A stretch of DNA of 34,147 nt from positions 1-34,147 of IMG/VR virus record IMGVR_UViG_3300025417_000049; one strand, given 5' to 3'. Positions 27,344-34,147 of this stretch are shown piece after piece. The translations under genes and the position numbers were made by a program. Positions within the stretch are counted from its first letter, which is position 1. Each line of letters begins with the position of its first letter. Under the pieces are notes generated by a model. That model made no database searches, was not told where the DNA came from, and saw only the letters and a program-made list of their open reading frames with translations. Origin of the DNA: a virus.

Positions 27344-27662
27344 TTTCTTTTCCTTTATCATTGGCGACATTCACTTCGAGTATTTGTTGTATTTTAGTAT
27401 TTAAATCCGCAGATTTTTGTTCTGCGATAGAAACTTTTGCTTCCATATCTGCAACTTTTTGTTTCCAGTCTTTGCTATCATTAATTGCGCCTTCGAAATA
27501 GATACCAAAAACTAATAATATAATTGAAAAAAGCTGTATTAAAAGTTTGTAAGAACTAACCAATGGAACGAACGATAAAAACAAACTAGCAAGAATTCCA
27601 ATTCCACCAATCAGAACCATTATATGAAAAACAAAATCTGGTAAAAAATTTATGAGCCACAT
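27177..27662 (-). CDS. inner-membrane spanin (Rz-like)
   Basis: The 161-residue protein has two or three N-terminal hydrophobic helices (VFHIMVLIGGIGILASLFLS, LLIQLFSIILLVFGIYF), then a periplasmic coiled coil (WKQKVADMEAKVSIAEQKSA...) and IIRLHDSASQNRIPNS near the end, a segment typical of Rz proteins (RLH..A). Rz usually has a single transmembrane helix, so the extra helices are unusual. The nested Rz1-like gene supports the call. Start follows AAAGGATTTAAA. Confidence 0.83.
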   Translation of the reverse strand: MWLINFLPDFVFHIMVLIGGIGILASLFLSFVPLVSSYKLLIQLFSIILLVFGIYFEGAINDSKDWKQKVADMEAKVSIAEQKSADLNTKIQQILEVNVANDKGKENAQTQIIQKVITKYDNICKLSDDIIRLHDSASQNRIPNSTSGATTNATDVTTGKN

Positions 27663-27675
27663 TTTAAATCCTTTA

Positions 27676-27987
27676 TTATATTTTTGGAAGTTTTCTATTC
27701 ATCATACCCATCATTACTGGATTACTTTTTGAAAAATCTTTTTTACGCTTTCTTAAATCAACACCTGGTTCGCCACCTTTACCGCCAGATCCAGCAATCG
27801 CACCACTACCAACAGTATTAGTCGGTCCAGCAGAAGCTACTGCACCAGCACCCATACCATCTTCTTGAACTACTTCTGTTTCTTCTTTTTCGCAACTTCC
27901 TTTAGAATATGCTTTTTTATTTTTAACAGGCTTATATCCAGTCCAACAACGACCAGTTTCGTAGATATATTCTTTGAATGTTTTCAA
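27676..27987 (-). CDS. probable capsid internal protein with targeting sequence, 103 aa, TTG start
   Basis: TTG 27987 overlaps the upstream stop (TTGA) and gives MKTFKEYIYE at the N-terminus, close to the T4 internal-protein capsid-targeting sequence (MKTYQEFIAE), which is cut by the gp21 protease after a hydrophobic-X-Glu. IYE fits that site. The rest is low-complexity (GAGAVASAGPTNTVGSGAIA) and basic (DLRKRKKDFSKSN). The inferred role is a processed head protein carried with the DNA. The TTG start is unusual but required by the conserved N-terminus. Confidence 0.68.
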   Translation of the reverse strand: MKTFKEYIYETGRCWTGYKPVKNKKAYSKGSCEKEETEVVQEDGMGAGAVASAGPTNTVGSGAIAGSGGKGGEPGVDLRKRKKDFSKSNPVMMGMMNRKLPKI

Positions 27988-28250
27988 TCTTCTTCTCTTT
28001 TTCTTCTTTCTTGGTTCATTTTAGCGTGTAATTCATATTGACCTTTTTCGTCGTCTGGCATGTGTTTTACGATAGATGCATGCAGTCGTCTAAATGTCAT
28101 GGTATGATTACGTTTTGCGCCACCGTAATTAAATGATTGTGCTTTTTTCTCGGCATCCACATGTTTTTTATGTAAATCCCAAATATGTTTAGGAACACCT
28201 TCTGGTGGAACATCTTCAGATTCTTTAAAGAATTCTTTGAACGTTTTCAT
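27984..28250 (-). CDS. probable capsid internal protein with targeting sequence, 88 aa
   Basis: The N-terminus MKTFKEFFKE resembles the same T4 targeting sequence; FKE would be the cleavage site. Downstream are GVPKHIWDLHKKHVDAEKKA and TMTFRRLHASIVKHMPDDEK, strongly basic helices suited to binding packaged DNA. It overlaps its neighbours through ATGA and TTGA. Whether it is packaged is inferred from the N-terminus only. Confidence 0.7.
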   Translation of the reverse strand: MKTFKEFFKESEDVPPEGVPKHIWDLHKKHVDAEKKAQSFNYGGAKRNHTMTFRRLHASIVKHMPDDEKGQYELHAKMNQERRKREED

Positions 28251-28633
28251 ATTTTCCTTAGTATTGCCGCTGCGGCTAAATCTATCTGTATATCTGTAGA
28301 TGGGATATCGACCCCGTTTATGTTCAAGACTATATCTGGCATAATATTTAAATATAATAAAAAAGTTTTTAATATATCAAAATCTCTTTCATCTATTTTA
28401 TAAAATAAAATTCTAGGAGTTGCTTCTGGACCAAAAACATTATTTAATAAAATAATATGATTTAAAATTAATCTTTCTCTCAAAACATTAGTAGATTTAT
28501 ATTTTCTAAAAAGTCTTTTTAGATATTTTATTTTTTTTAAATCTTCTTCAAATTCTGAAATGATACAATTTGGTGCATTGTAGCATTTTATAGCATATAA
28601 TAAAAAATTATCATCATTCAAATTTTCAAACAT
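28247..28633 (-). CDS. conserved T4-like marine phage protein, 128 aa
   Basis: The sequence MFENLNDDNFLLYAIKCYNA and FEEDLKKIKYLKRLFRKYKS, LRERLILNHIILLNNVFGPE, RILFYKIDERDF match a protein conserved in T4-like marine phages near the structural and packaging genes; no function is known. ATG 28633 is preferred because relatives begin MFENLNDDNF; the frame is open to 28684. The ribosome site is weak (AAGAAAAACT). Confidence 0.77.
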   Translation of the reverse strand: MFENLNDDNFLLYAIKCYNAPNCIISEFEEDLKKIKYLKRLFRKYKSTNVLRERLILNHIILLNNVFGPEATPRILFYKIDERDFDILKTFLLYLNIMPDIVLNINGVDIPSTDIQIDLAAAAILRKI

Positions 28634-28650
28634 AGTTTTTCTTATTTTAT

Positions 28651-28674
28651 GAATGAGCACACATGTACTCATTC
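28651..28674 (-). terminator. hairpin after the 28690-29313 virion gene
   Basis: GAATGAGTAC pairs with GTGCTCATTC (one G-U pair, ATGT loop). No T-run follows, so it may be an RNA processing or stability hairpin rather than an intrinsic terminator. Confidence 0.45.
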
Positions 28675-28689
28675 GTATTGTCACATTAA

Positions 28690-29313
28690 TTATAAACCAG
28701 TAAACGCTTGAATTTGACTTGTGTTTCCAGAATTTACGTTAGATGCTACAGGACTAGCTAAACAAACCATAGTTTCTTTCAAATAACGAACAGTTCCGTC
28801 AGCATTTGTTTTTTGTCTAATTTTAACCCAACCAGAATTTTGATTTCCAAACATATACGCCGTATTTGGATAACCATTGTTTGCTGTATTAGCTAAACGA
28901 GTATCTGTAATAAGAATGGTATCTGCAAACATAAACGAATTGTTTGCGTGACTTGATGAATATGTGATTGCTTTATCAAATTCGACGGTAGAACCAGTTA
29001 CAACGTTTCCCCAAAGTGGTGTTGTAAATGTTACGCTATTTGCACTAATAGAAACTACATTATTGTTTGATTTAAAAAAACCAGAAACACCGTTAGCACC
29101 AACGTTTGCCGCAATTACGTAGTTACCAATTGAAATTACATTTGATAAATTTGATGATGCAGTACCATCATAGTATGTAAATGTAATTGTTGAATTTGAA
29201 CCACCAGAAAACGCTGTATTTGCAACAGTTAATTGCACAACTTCTCTTGTTGTGCGTAAATTTGCAAACTTAGGTTTTGATGTAATCGAATCGTTATTTG
29301 ACCATGCTGGCAT
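28690..29313 (-). CDS. virion structural protein, probable
   Basis: The 207-residue product is Asn/Ser/Thr- and beta-rich (TITFTYYDGTASSNLSNVIS ... VSISANSVTFTTPLWGN), with WVKIRQKTNADGTVRYLKET near the end. It looks like a head decoration, neck or fibre-type protein. The N-terminus MPAWSNNDSITSKPKF resembles the (M)xAWSxxDxxxxKPKF start of structural proteins in other T4-like marine phages. A GATAAATA late-promoter match lies about 35 nt upstream, consistent with late expression. Exact role unknown. Confidence 0.7.
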   Translation of the reverse strand: MPAWSNNDSITSKPKFANLRTTREVVQLTVANTAFSGGSNSTITFTYYDGTASSNLSNVISIGNYVIAANVGANGVSGFFKSNNNVVSISANSVTFTTPLWGNVVTGSTVEFDKAITYSSSHANNSFMFADTILITDTRLANTANNGYPNTAYMFGNQNSGWVKIRQKTNADGTVRYLKETMVCLASPVASNVNSGNTSQIQAFTGL

Positions 29314-29346
29314 TATTATCTCCTTGATTAGCCTTTGGTTATAATA

Positions 29347-30519
29347 CTATTTATCTTTATTGTTTTTGTTAATTTGATCTTTTTTTGCTATTTCAGGCTG
29401 ACCTGGTCTATTTCTCATTGCGGGATCTATCTCGATGACATCTCTTTTAGAACCAGTTAGTGTTGTTCCACCAGAAAGAATTGCAACAGCAGTTGGTTTG
29501 TTTTCACCCACATTTGATTTTTCATCGCTTTTATCAAATTTAGGTTTCTTACCATACGTTTTTACTGATTTATCTTCTTTTTCCCAATCATATGTTTCTT
29601 CAGTCATTTTATTTCTTTTGTATAATGACTTAATCATACGAGCAGATTTCATTAACTGTTTCTTTCTTTCATCAATTTGTTCATTTTCTTCTTTAGTTAA
29701 TTTATCAACTGCTCTATCAATACCTTGACTTCTTTTCTTAGACTTTAAATGATATGGCATACTAGCACCTTTGCCGATAGTTGCTGCGTTGATACCTTTA
29801 TGAAAATCTAAAGTTCCTTTATTATCTTTTGCTTTTTTGATATATCTAGCAAGTGTTCTTTTTCCTAATTCATCAAGTTGTTCAATTTCTTCATTTTTCA
29901 ACTTTAAATTGTCTTTAGCTTTTTCAATTTGTTTTGGACTATTTTTGATTTGTTTAGTATCTGAAATTTTATCTTTTTCTGTTGTGTCTCTATAAACAAC
30001 TTTACCATTAAGTTTACTTTTAATGTCTGCTTTAGTTGTGTCTTTCTCGTCTGGTGCTTTATTTTTATTCAGTTTATTGAAAATGTGAGAACCTATGACA
30101 GTCATATCATTCTTAAATGAAAGACCCGGGATGTAACCACCTACTCTAGCCGCTTCTTCAACAGATTCTTTGTTGATTGGTGCTGTTGCAGACACAGGTC
30201 TGATCGCATAATGTTTGACTGATCTATTGATTTGTCTTTCTCTTTTTGCTGTAGGAGAATTAATTTCTTTAGAACGAATGTCAGTACCAGTTTTTCTAGT
30301 CGTAGTCAAATCTTCAGTTACATCTTCTGAACGAATCGATCTTTGCTTTTTATAGTTATCAAAATCTTTTGAGTTCCCGTGACTAATTTTAGCACTAGTT
30401 GATAGTGTTTTGTAGTTATAGCCACGTTTTTCTAAATAATCTTTTAGCGATGATGCTTCAGATAATTGAGATTCGCTTATGATTTCTTTTAGTTTTTTGC
30501 TTGATGTGACTTTTTCCAT
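29347..30519 (-). CDS. core/scaffold-like charged protein, 390 aa
   Basis: A long, highly charged, low-complexity protein rich in Lys, Glu, Asp and Ser. It contains EQLDELGKRTLARYIKKAKD and GIDRAVDKLTKEENEQ, the same pair of motifs found in the neighbouring 30489-31358 protein, and ends in GGTTLTGSKRDVIEIDPAMR. In T4 the genes after portal (67, 68, 21, 22) encode prohead core, protease and scaffold. Its position and composition fit a core/internal protein; no protease motif is visible. It overlaps the upstream gene by 31 nt. Confidence 0.62.
   Translation of the reverse strand: MEKVTSSKKLKEIISESQLSEASSLKDYLEKRGYNYKTLSTSAKISHGNSKDFDNYKKQRSIRSEDVTEDLTTTRKTGTDIRSKEINSPTAKRERQINRSVKHYAIRPVSATAPINKESVEEAARVGGYIPGLSFKNDMTVIGSHIFNKLNKNKAPDEKDTTKADIKSKLNGKVVYRDTTEKDKISDTKQIKNSPKQIEKAKDNLKLKNEEIEQLDELGKRTLARYIKKAKDNKGTLDFHKGINAATIGKGASMPYHLKSKKRSQGIDRAVDKLTKEENEQIDERKKQLMKSARMIKSLYKRNKMTEETYDWEKEDKSVKTYGKKPKFDKSDEKSNVGENKPTAVAILSGGTTLTGSKRDVIEIDPAMRNRPGQPEIAKKDQINKNNKDK
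29348..29355 (-). promoter_or_regulatory. late-promoter match GATAAATA
   Basis: Seven of eight bases match the T4 late promoter TATAAATA, at the end of the 29347-30519 gene, 35 nt before the virion gene at 29313. It is identical to the element at 31385-31392. Confidence 0.45.
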
Positions 30520-31358
30520 TTTAGGAAAGCCTCCGAATTTGCATATCCGATTTTTTTATCTCTAGAAATAGTTTCAGGATTCATACCTAAAGATTTTATA
30601 TACATATCCAATAGACCTTCTTCTTCTAAGAACTCAACAGATTCGGAAGTCGCACCAGCAGTACCCATCATTGATTCTTTTTTCATTCTTTTCATTGCAG
30701 AATCAGCAACACTTTTTATACGATTCAATGGAGATTGTCTTTGACCGTAACGAAGAGGATTTGTTTTACCTGGAGGAGCAGAGTTTCTACTCTTAATTTC
30801 TGCTGTTGTTAACGGCACGTCACCGCGATCCTTACGAATAGCGGCAGGAATATCAGAACGAGCTGGTGATTCATCTAGTTCTATTTCTTCTTGAGTGAAA
30901 TCTTCACGAGCTTCGTTTATATTTTCTTTAGTTAAACGATCAACAGCTTTTCTTATATTGTATTTTCTATCCACAAGTTTTTTCATGAGTTCTGGAGTTT
31001 TATGTTCTGATGGTTTATCACTAAGTCCCGCACTCAATCCTCTTTTGTAATTTGTATCAGAAACACTATGTGTTGCTTTTTTAATATAATTACCTAAAGT
31101 TTTCTTACTCAATTCATCCAACTGTTCATAGTCTTCAGTTTGCATGAATTCTTCAATTTCTTCTTGAGTGAAATCTTCAAGTGAATATTCTTCTTCGATT
31201 TCAATTTCTTCGTGTTGACCCATTAAACCGTTAGCGATTTCTTTTTTCTTATCTTCAATGTGTGCAACTACACGATCATGAATGTCGTTATATAATGCTT
31301 TTCTAAATTCAATAGCATTTCCATCTTGTGCATAATCGATTAAATCTCTTGTTGACAT
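30489..31358 (-). CDS. prohead core/scaffold-like protein, 289 aa
   Basis: The N-terminus (IEFRKALYNDIHDRVVAHIE, DKKKEIANGLMG) resembles the start of small prohead core proteins that follow gene 20 in T4-like phages. It continues with acidic EEIEIEEEYSLEDFTQEEIE, a QLDELSKKTLGNYIKKA motif shared with the next protein, then a basic Pro/Ser-rich tail. DFTQEEIE occurs twice (residues about 62 and 153). Probably a gp67/68-type or fused core protein; function inferred from position. A GATAAATA element and AAAGGAAA precede the start. Confidence 0.65.
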   Translation of the reverse strand: MSTRDLIDYAQDGNAIEFRKALYNDIHDRVVAHIEDKKKEIANGLMGQHEEIEIEEEYSLEDFTQEEIEEFMQTEDYEQLDELSKKTLGNYIKKATHSVSDTNYKRGLSAGLSDKPSEHKTPELMKKLVDRKYNIRKAVDRLTKENINEAREDFTQEEIELDESPARSDIPAAIRKDRGDVPLTTAEIKSRNSAPPGKTNPLRYGQRQSPLNRIKSVADSAMKRMKKESMMGTAGATSESVEFLEEEGLLDMYIKSLGMNPETISRDKKIGYANSEAFLKWKKSHQAKN

Positions 31359-31383
31359 GTTATTTCCTTTTTAAAGTAATGAT

Positions 31384-32982
31384 TTATTTATCTTTTTTTC
31401 TATCATCTGGATGCGATGGTTGCTGTGGCACTTGACTTAACATATGAGATTGTGCAACATCATTCATTACGCCGACTGGAAGACCAAGACCCATTTTCTT
31501 TTCGTTGTCCATTTCTTTTTCCATTGCTTCGATTTCATCGTCTGTTAATCGTAAAACATTTCTTTGAATCCAAACTTTAGAGAAGTAAACTCCAGTATAA
31601 GGATCGACTGCTTCTAATAACGAAAGACGTTCTTTTAATAATTCTGCATCTTTTAGTTCAGTAAAATTATTGTCTTTTATAAAATCGAAATGAATATATT
31701 CTTTAAATTCTTTCCATTCATCGTCTGTACAAATACCTTTCATTACACATTGAACACGTAATGCTTGAGAAAAAAGATCAGAAAATTTATTACGCATACG
31801 ATCAACGAATTTTGCAAATTTCAATTCGTCACGAGTAATTTCGTTAGTTCTTCCCATTGAAAAACCAGACGTTTCTGGATTCAAACGTGAAACTGGAACA
31901 CTCAATGCTTTATATAGTTTTTTCTCAAAATATTTAACGTCTTCTAATTCACCTAAGTTTTGACCACCAGGCAATGTAGCAATTTCAGTACCTTTACCGC
32001 CTTCACGACGAGGTAACCAAAAATCTTCCAACATTGATAATTGTTTTCTGTCATCACGAACTTCACCAGTATTTGCGTCATAAACAAGTTTATTTTTATA
32101 CTTCACCATAATGTCACGCAAATATTGTTCTGCTTTTAACTTTGGTAAATTACCTACGTCAATGTAGAAAATTCGACGTTCTGGCGCACGAGAAATACGA
32201 TATATAACTGTCGCATCTTCGATCATGCGTAATTGATTCAGCGGTTTAATCGCTTTATGTAGATATGAAAGAACAACTGCTCTGCGAGAATCCATAAGAC
32301 CAGAGACAACAGAAATAATAGAATCTGTTGTAATTCTAACGCCGACTGGACCAAAATTTGATGAACTACCAGAAACAACTTTGTCATTAAAAATATAATA
32401 TTCATTGATGACGTTCATTATTTCTACGCCAGTTCTTTCGTCTTTATTCTTTTTAACTTCTCTGACTTTTCTTAATTTTCTTGGATCAATATATCTAAGT
32501 TCACGAATACCCGCTGTTGGATTTTCTTTATCTATAATGATGTGATAATGTAGTCTTCCGTCAACATAATATCTACGGAAAATATCATGTGCCATATTAT
32601 TATAATTTAATATTTTTAAAATATTATTAAATTCAATTTTAATAGATTCTTTGATTTTATCTGGTTGTTTCAAATTATCCATTATTATTTTGATATTTTT
32701 ACCGTCGTCGTCTTCGCATATAGCTTCATTTATGATATCATCTATTGCAGATTCGATCTCAGGTTGCATTGCCATTTCACGATATCGAGAAATTAATTCT
32801 ACTTCATTTTTAGATGTACCATCTAAATCAACATAAGTGCCGTAATATGCAGCACTTGTTATAGTTAAGGCTCCATCGTCATTTGTGGGCGGAGTAAAAC
32901 TCTGTTGAGATTTTATTTCTTTTTCGTCTTTTTCACGAGAAATGGTAAAACCAAAGAGATTAAATTTCGAATTTGTTGCCAT
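31384..32982 (-). CDS. 20: portal vertex protein gp20
   Basis: The 532-residue protein matches T4 gp20 (524 aa): AAYYGTYVDLDGTSKNEVEL near the N-terminus, YREMAMQPEIESAIDDIINE, RYYVDGRLHYHIIID, YIDPRKLRKVREV, SRAPERRIFYIDVGNLPK, YDANTGEVRDDRKQLSMLED, FWLPRREGGKGTEIATLPGG, and SVPVSRLN. It forms the dodecameric DNA entry channel of the head and initiates prohead assembly. It lies after gp19 and before the core genes, as in T4. Confidence 0.96.
   Translation of the reverse strand: MATNSKFNLFGFTISREKDEKEIKSQQSFTPPTNDDGALTITSAAYYGTYVDLDGTSKNEVELISRYREMAMQPEIESAIDDIINEAICEDDDGKNIKIIMDNLKQPDKIKESIKIEFNNILKILNYNNMAHDIFRRYYVDGRLHYHIIIDKENPTAGIRELRYIDPRKLRKVREVKKNKDERTGVEIMNVINEYYIFNDKVVSGSSSNFGPVGVRITTDSIISVVSGLMDSRRAVVLSYLHKAIKPLNQLRMIEDATVIYRISRAPERRIFYIDVGNLPKLKAEQYLRDIMVKYKNKLVYDANTGEVRDDRKQLSMLEDFWLPRREGGKGTEIATLPGGQNLGELEDVKYFEKKLYKALSVPVSRLNPETSGFSMGRTNEITRDELKFAKFVDRMRNKFSDLFSQALRVQCVMKGICTDDEWKEFKEYIHFDFIKDNNFTELKDAELLKERLSLLEAVDPYTGVYFSKVWIQRNVLRLTDDEIEAMEKEMDNEKKMGLGLPVGVMNDVAQSHMLSQVPQQPSHPDDRKKDK
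31385..31392 (-). promoter_or_regulatory. late-promoter match GATAAATA
   Basis: Seven of eight bases match TATAAATA. It overlaps the portal stop codon and lies 27 nt before the start of the core-like gene at 31358, with a leader containing AAAAGGAAA. Confidence 0.5.
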
Positions 32983-33017
32983 ATTTGTTTTTGATCCAAT
33001 TCAAATAATTCATAACT

Positions 33018-33036
33018 GGGAAAGTTAGACTTTCCC
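33018..33036 (-). terminator. short strong hairpin after the tail tube gene
   Basis: GGGAAAGT pairs with ACTTTCCC around a 3-nt loop, 16 nt past the gp19 stop. No T-run follows; it could slow decay of the abundant gp19 mRNA or end part of the transcripts before portal, a protein needed in few copies. Confidence 0.5.
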
Positions 33037-33051
33037 GTATAATAAAGTCTA

Positions 33052-33711
33052 TTAAACGTCAGTGCTTGCTGTATTAGTCCAATATTGATATGCAAACGTC
33101 ACATCAAATTCTTCTACTGTATCGTTTGAACCCCAATCTAATGAAATTGGAGATATATCAATAGGGAACAAACCAACAAAGTTGTATGTGCCGCCGTTAA
33201 ATTTACCAGATGATTGACCAGTCATTTGACTACTTCCAATAGGATTACCAGTTTTGTCATATTGAGTAACTGAAGCATTTTGTGTATAGTTAGATGCGCT
33301 TAATGCATTTGGATCTCTTACGTTAGCAACGTGATTATTGATACCATTCATCCAATTTTCCATAGCTGAACGAATTGCAAAGTTTTCATCGTTAATAACC
33401 GTTATTGTCCAATCAGCAAATGTTCTATTACCAGCAAGTTTAATTTCACGACCAAAATACGGTATTGAAACTGTTCCTAATGTTGAACCTGGTAATTGTG
33501 CCGATTTAGCCATAAATGAAACTAAAGAATTGTTACCGCCAACACCAGTTGGTGCTCCAGCAACAGATGTTCCAGTAATATTCTGAACTGCTCCTGCTAA
33601 ACTAGTGTTATAAAAAGGAATAACAGGTATTTGAACAAGAAACAGATTTGGTCTTGCTCCATCACCTGTAAAATTTGCTCTAAATTGATTTACGTTAAAA
33701 GACGATGCCAT
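33052..33711 (-). CDS. 19: tail tube protein gp19
   Basis: The 219-residue product starts MASSFNVNQFRANFTGDGAR, with RPNLFLVQIP, FMAKSAQLPGSTLGTVSIPY, FGREIKLAGNRTFADWTITV, INDENFAIRSAMENWMNGIN and FVGLFPIDISPISLDWGSND, the full gp19 pattern. T4 gp19 has 163 residues; this one carries a longer loop near the N-terminus (AGAVQNITGTSVAGAPTGVG) and around residues 135-170, as in many marine relatives. It forms the inner tube of the contractile tail. AGGAG lies before the start. Confidence 0.95.
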   Translation of the reverse strand: MASSFNVNQFRANFTGDGARPNLFLVQIPVIPFYNTSLAGAVQNITGTSVAGAPTGVGGNNSLVSFMAKSAQLPGSTLGTVSIPYFGREIKLAGNRTFADWTITVINDENFAIRSAMENWMNGINNHVANVRDPNALSASNYTQNASVTQYDKTGNPIGSSQMTGQSSGKFNGGTYNFVGLFPIDISPISLDWGSNDTVEEFDVTFAYQYWTNTASTDV

Positions 33712-33734
33712 TTTTTTCTCCTATGACCTTGAGT

Positions 33735-33742
33735 TATTTATT
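33735..33742 (-). promoter_or_regulatory. late-promoter match AATAAATA
   Basis: Seven of eight bases match the T4 late promoter, at the end of the sheath gene and 24 nt before the tail tube start at 33711, with CATAGGAG in the short leader. Confidence 0.45.
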
Positions 33743-34147
33743 AAACCTGAGCGACCGCTTCAGTAAAGCTAACACCTGTTCCAACTGCAACAAAGTTAAG
33801 CTGAATGAAGTTAATCGAACGAGCAGGTTGAACGTAAATAGACCCAACGAATTGATTAGCATTAACAACGGCAGGCGTATTATTTGTAGAATCACAAACG
33901 ACTTGATAATTGTAAATGCCTCTACGACCTTGAATATCACGCAAAAATGGAGTAATCAGAGCAACAAATTGCGCTTGTGTGAATTGATCATTAAATTCAA
34001 ATAATGAATATTTTGCAGCAGCAGCAATTGTTTTTTCTAGAACAATGAATAGTCTACGAACGTTGATACGATCAAAAGCAGATGGTTGACTTAATAGAGT
34101 TTTATCTCCATAAAGAATTGTACCAGCACCTTGGAAAGTTACAACTG
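33741..34147 (-). CDS. 18: tail sheath protein gp18, C-terminal part (5' end outside window)
   Basis: The frame is open from the right edge (VTFQGAGTILYGDKTLLSQP) through FDRINVRRLFIVLEKTIAAA, AKYSLFEFNDQFTQAQFVAL, TPFLRDIQGRRGIYNYQVVC and a final beta strand to the stop at 33741. This is the conserved C-terminal domain of contractile tail sheath proteins (GxxTL...SAFxRINVRRLFxxLEK). About 134 residues are visible. It is followed by gp19 in the T4 order. Confidence 0.94.
   Translation of the reverse strand, partial: VVTFQGAGTILYGDKTLLSQPSAFDRINVRRLFIVLEKTIAAAAKYSLFEFNDQFTQAQFVALITPFLRDIQGRRGIYNYQVVCDSTNNTPAVVNANQFVGSIYVQPARSINFIQLNFVAVGTGVSFTEAVAQV

Noticed and set aside
29435-29728. Plus-strand 97-codon frame
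   Set aside because: Antisense shadow of the charged core-like gene with serine-rich filler and no ribosome site.

Overview
The window is 34 kb of a tailed-phage genome of the T4-like (contractile-tail) group, most likely a phage of a Gram-negative, possibly aquatic, bacterium. The evidence is a run of tail sheath (gp18), tail tube (gp19) and portal (gp20) genes in T4 order, a gp61-type primase, a T4-type RNase H, NrdA/NrdB, a GroES-like co-chaperonin, and a lysis cassette with nested Rz/Rz1-like spanins, which implies an outer membrane. The DNA is AT-rich. Every gene I can support lies on the minus strand, so the window reads from right (34147) to left (1). No tRNA, CRISPR array or insertion sequence was seen.

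Right to left: 34147-28690 holds the structural block (sheath end, tube, portal, two long charged core/scaffold-like proteins that share a motif, and a virion-type protein). 28633-27676 holds a conserved T4-like gene and two small proteins whose N-termini look like the T4 capsid-targeting sequence. 27662-25415 is lysis (Rz, Rz1, GH19 endolysin, holin-like, secreted and XhlA-like proteins). 25394-16770 is DNA metabolism (primase, ThyX, an all-alpha NTP pyrophosphatase, split NrdA, NrdB, RNase H), interrupted by three homing-type endonucleases: HNH before thyX, GIY-YIG inside nrdA, and a SegE-like one. 16756-12479 carries small conserved genes, a MazG-like protein, an AbrB-like protein, a sugar-nucleotide epimerase, a DAO-family flavoenzyme and the GroES-like gene. 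12427-1 is an accessory zone of more than 35 small, mostly unknown genes packed with ATGA/TAATG overlaps, including a macrodomain-like protein, an HNH nuclease, a hexapeptide-repeat protein, a GP88-family protein and a SprT-like metalloprotease. The left edge cuts a P-loop ATPase.

The most notable system is the ribonucleotide reductase large subunit. It is encoded as two separate genes. The first ends in an intein N-half, the second begins with an intein C-half, and a GIY-YIG endonuclease gene sits between them. The junction falls immediately before the catalytic thiyl-radical cysteine, so active enzyme should require protein trans-splicing. The endonuclease gene is preceded by a hairpin whose loop contains an exact T4-type late promoter (TATAAATA), a layout that recalls T4 I-TevI control.

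Transcription signals are also visible: sigma70-like promoters at 410, 8000 and 16072, a pair of near-identical promoter modules at 3475 and 5303, late-promoter matches ahead of structural genes, and several strong hairpin terminators. Two long untranslated stretches stand out: 6530-6932 (decamer-phased repeats plus large inverted repeats) and 7934-8370 (no minus-strand ATG at all). Ten genes too short for ordinary ORF calling were recovered by hand and are included.
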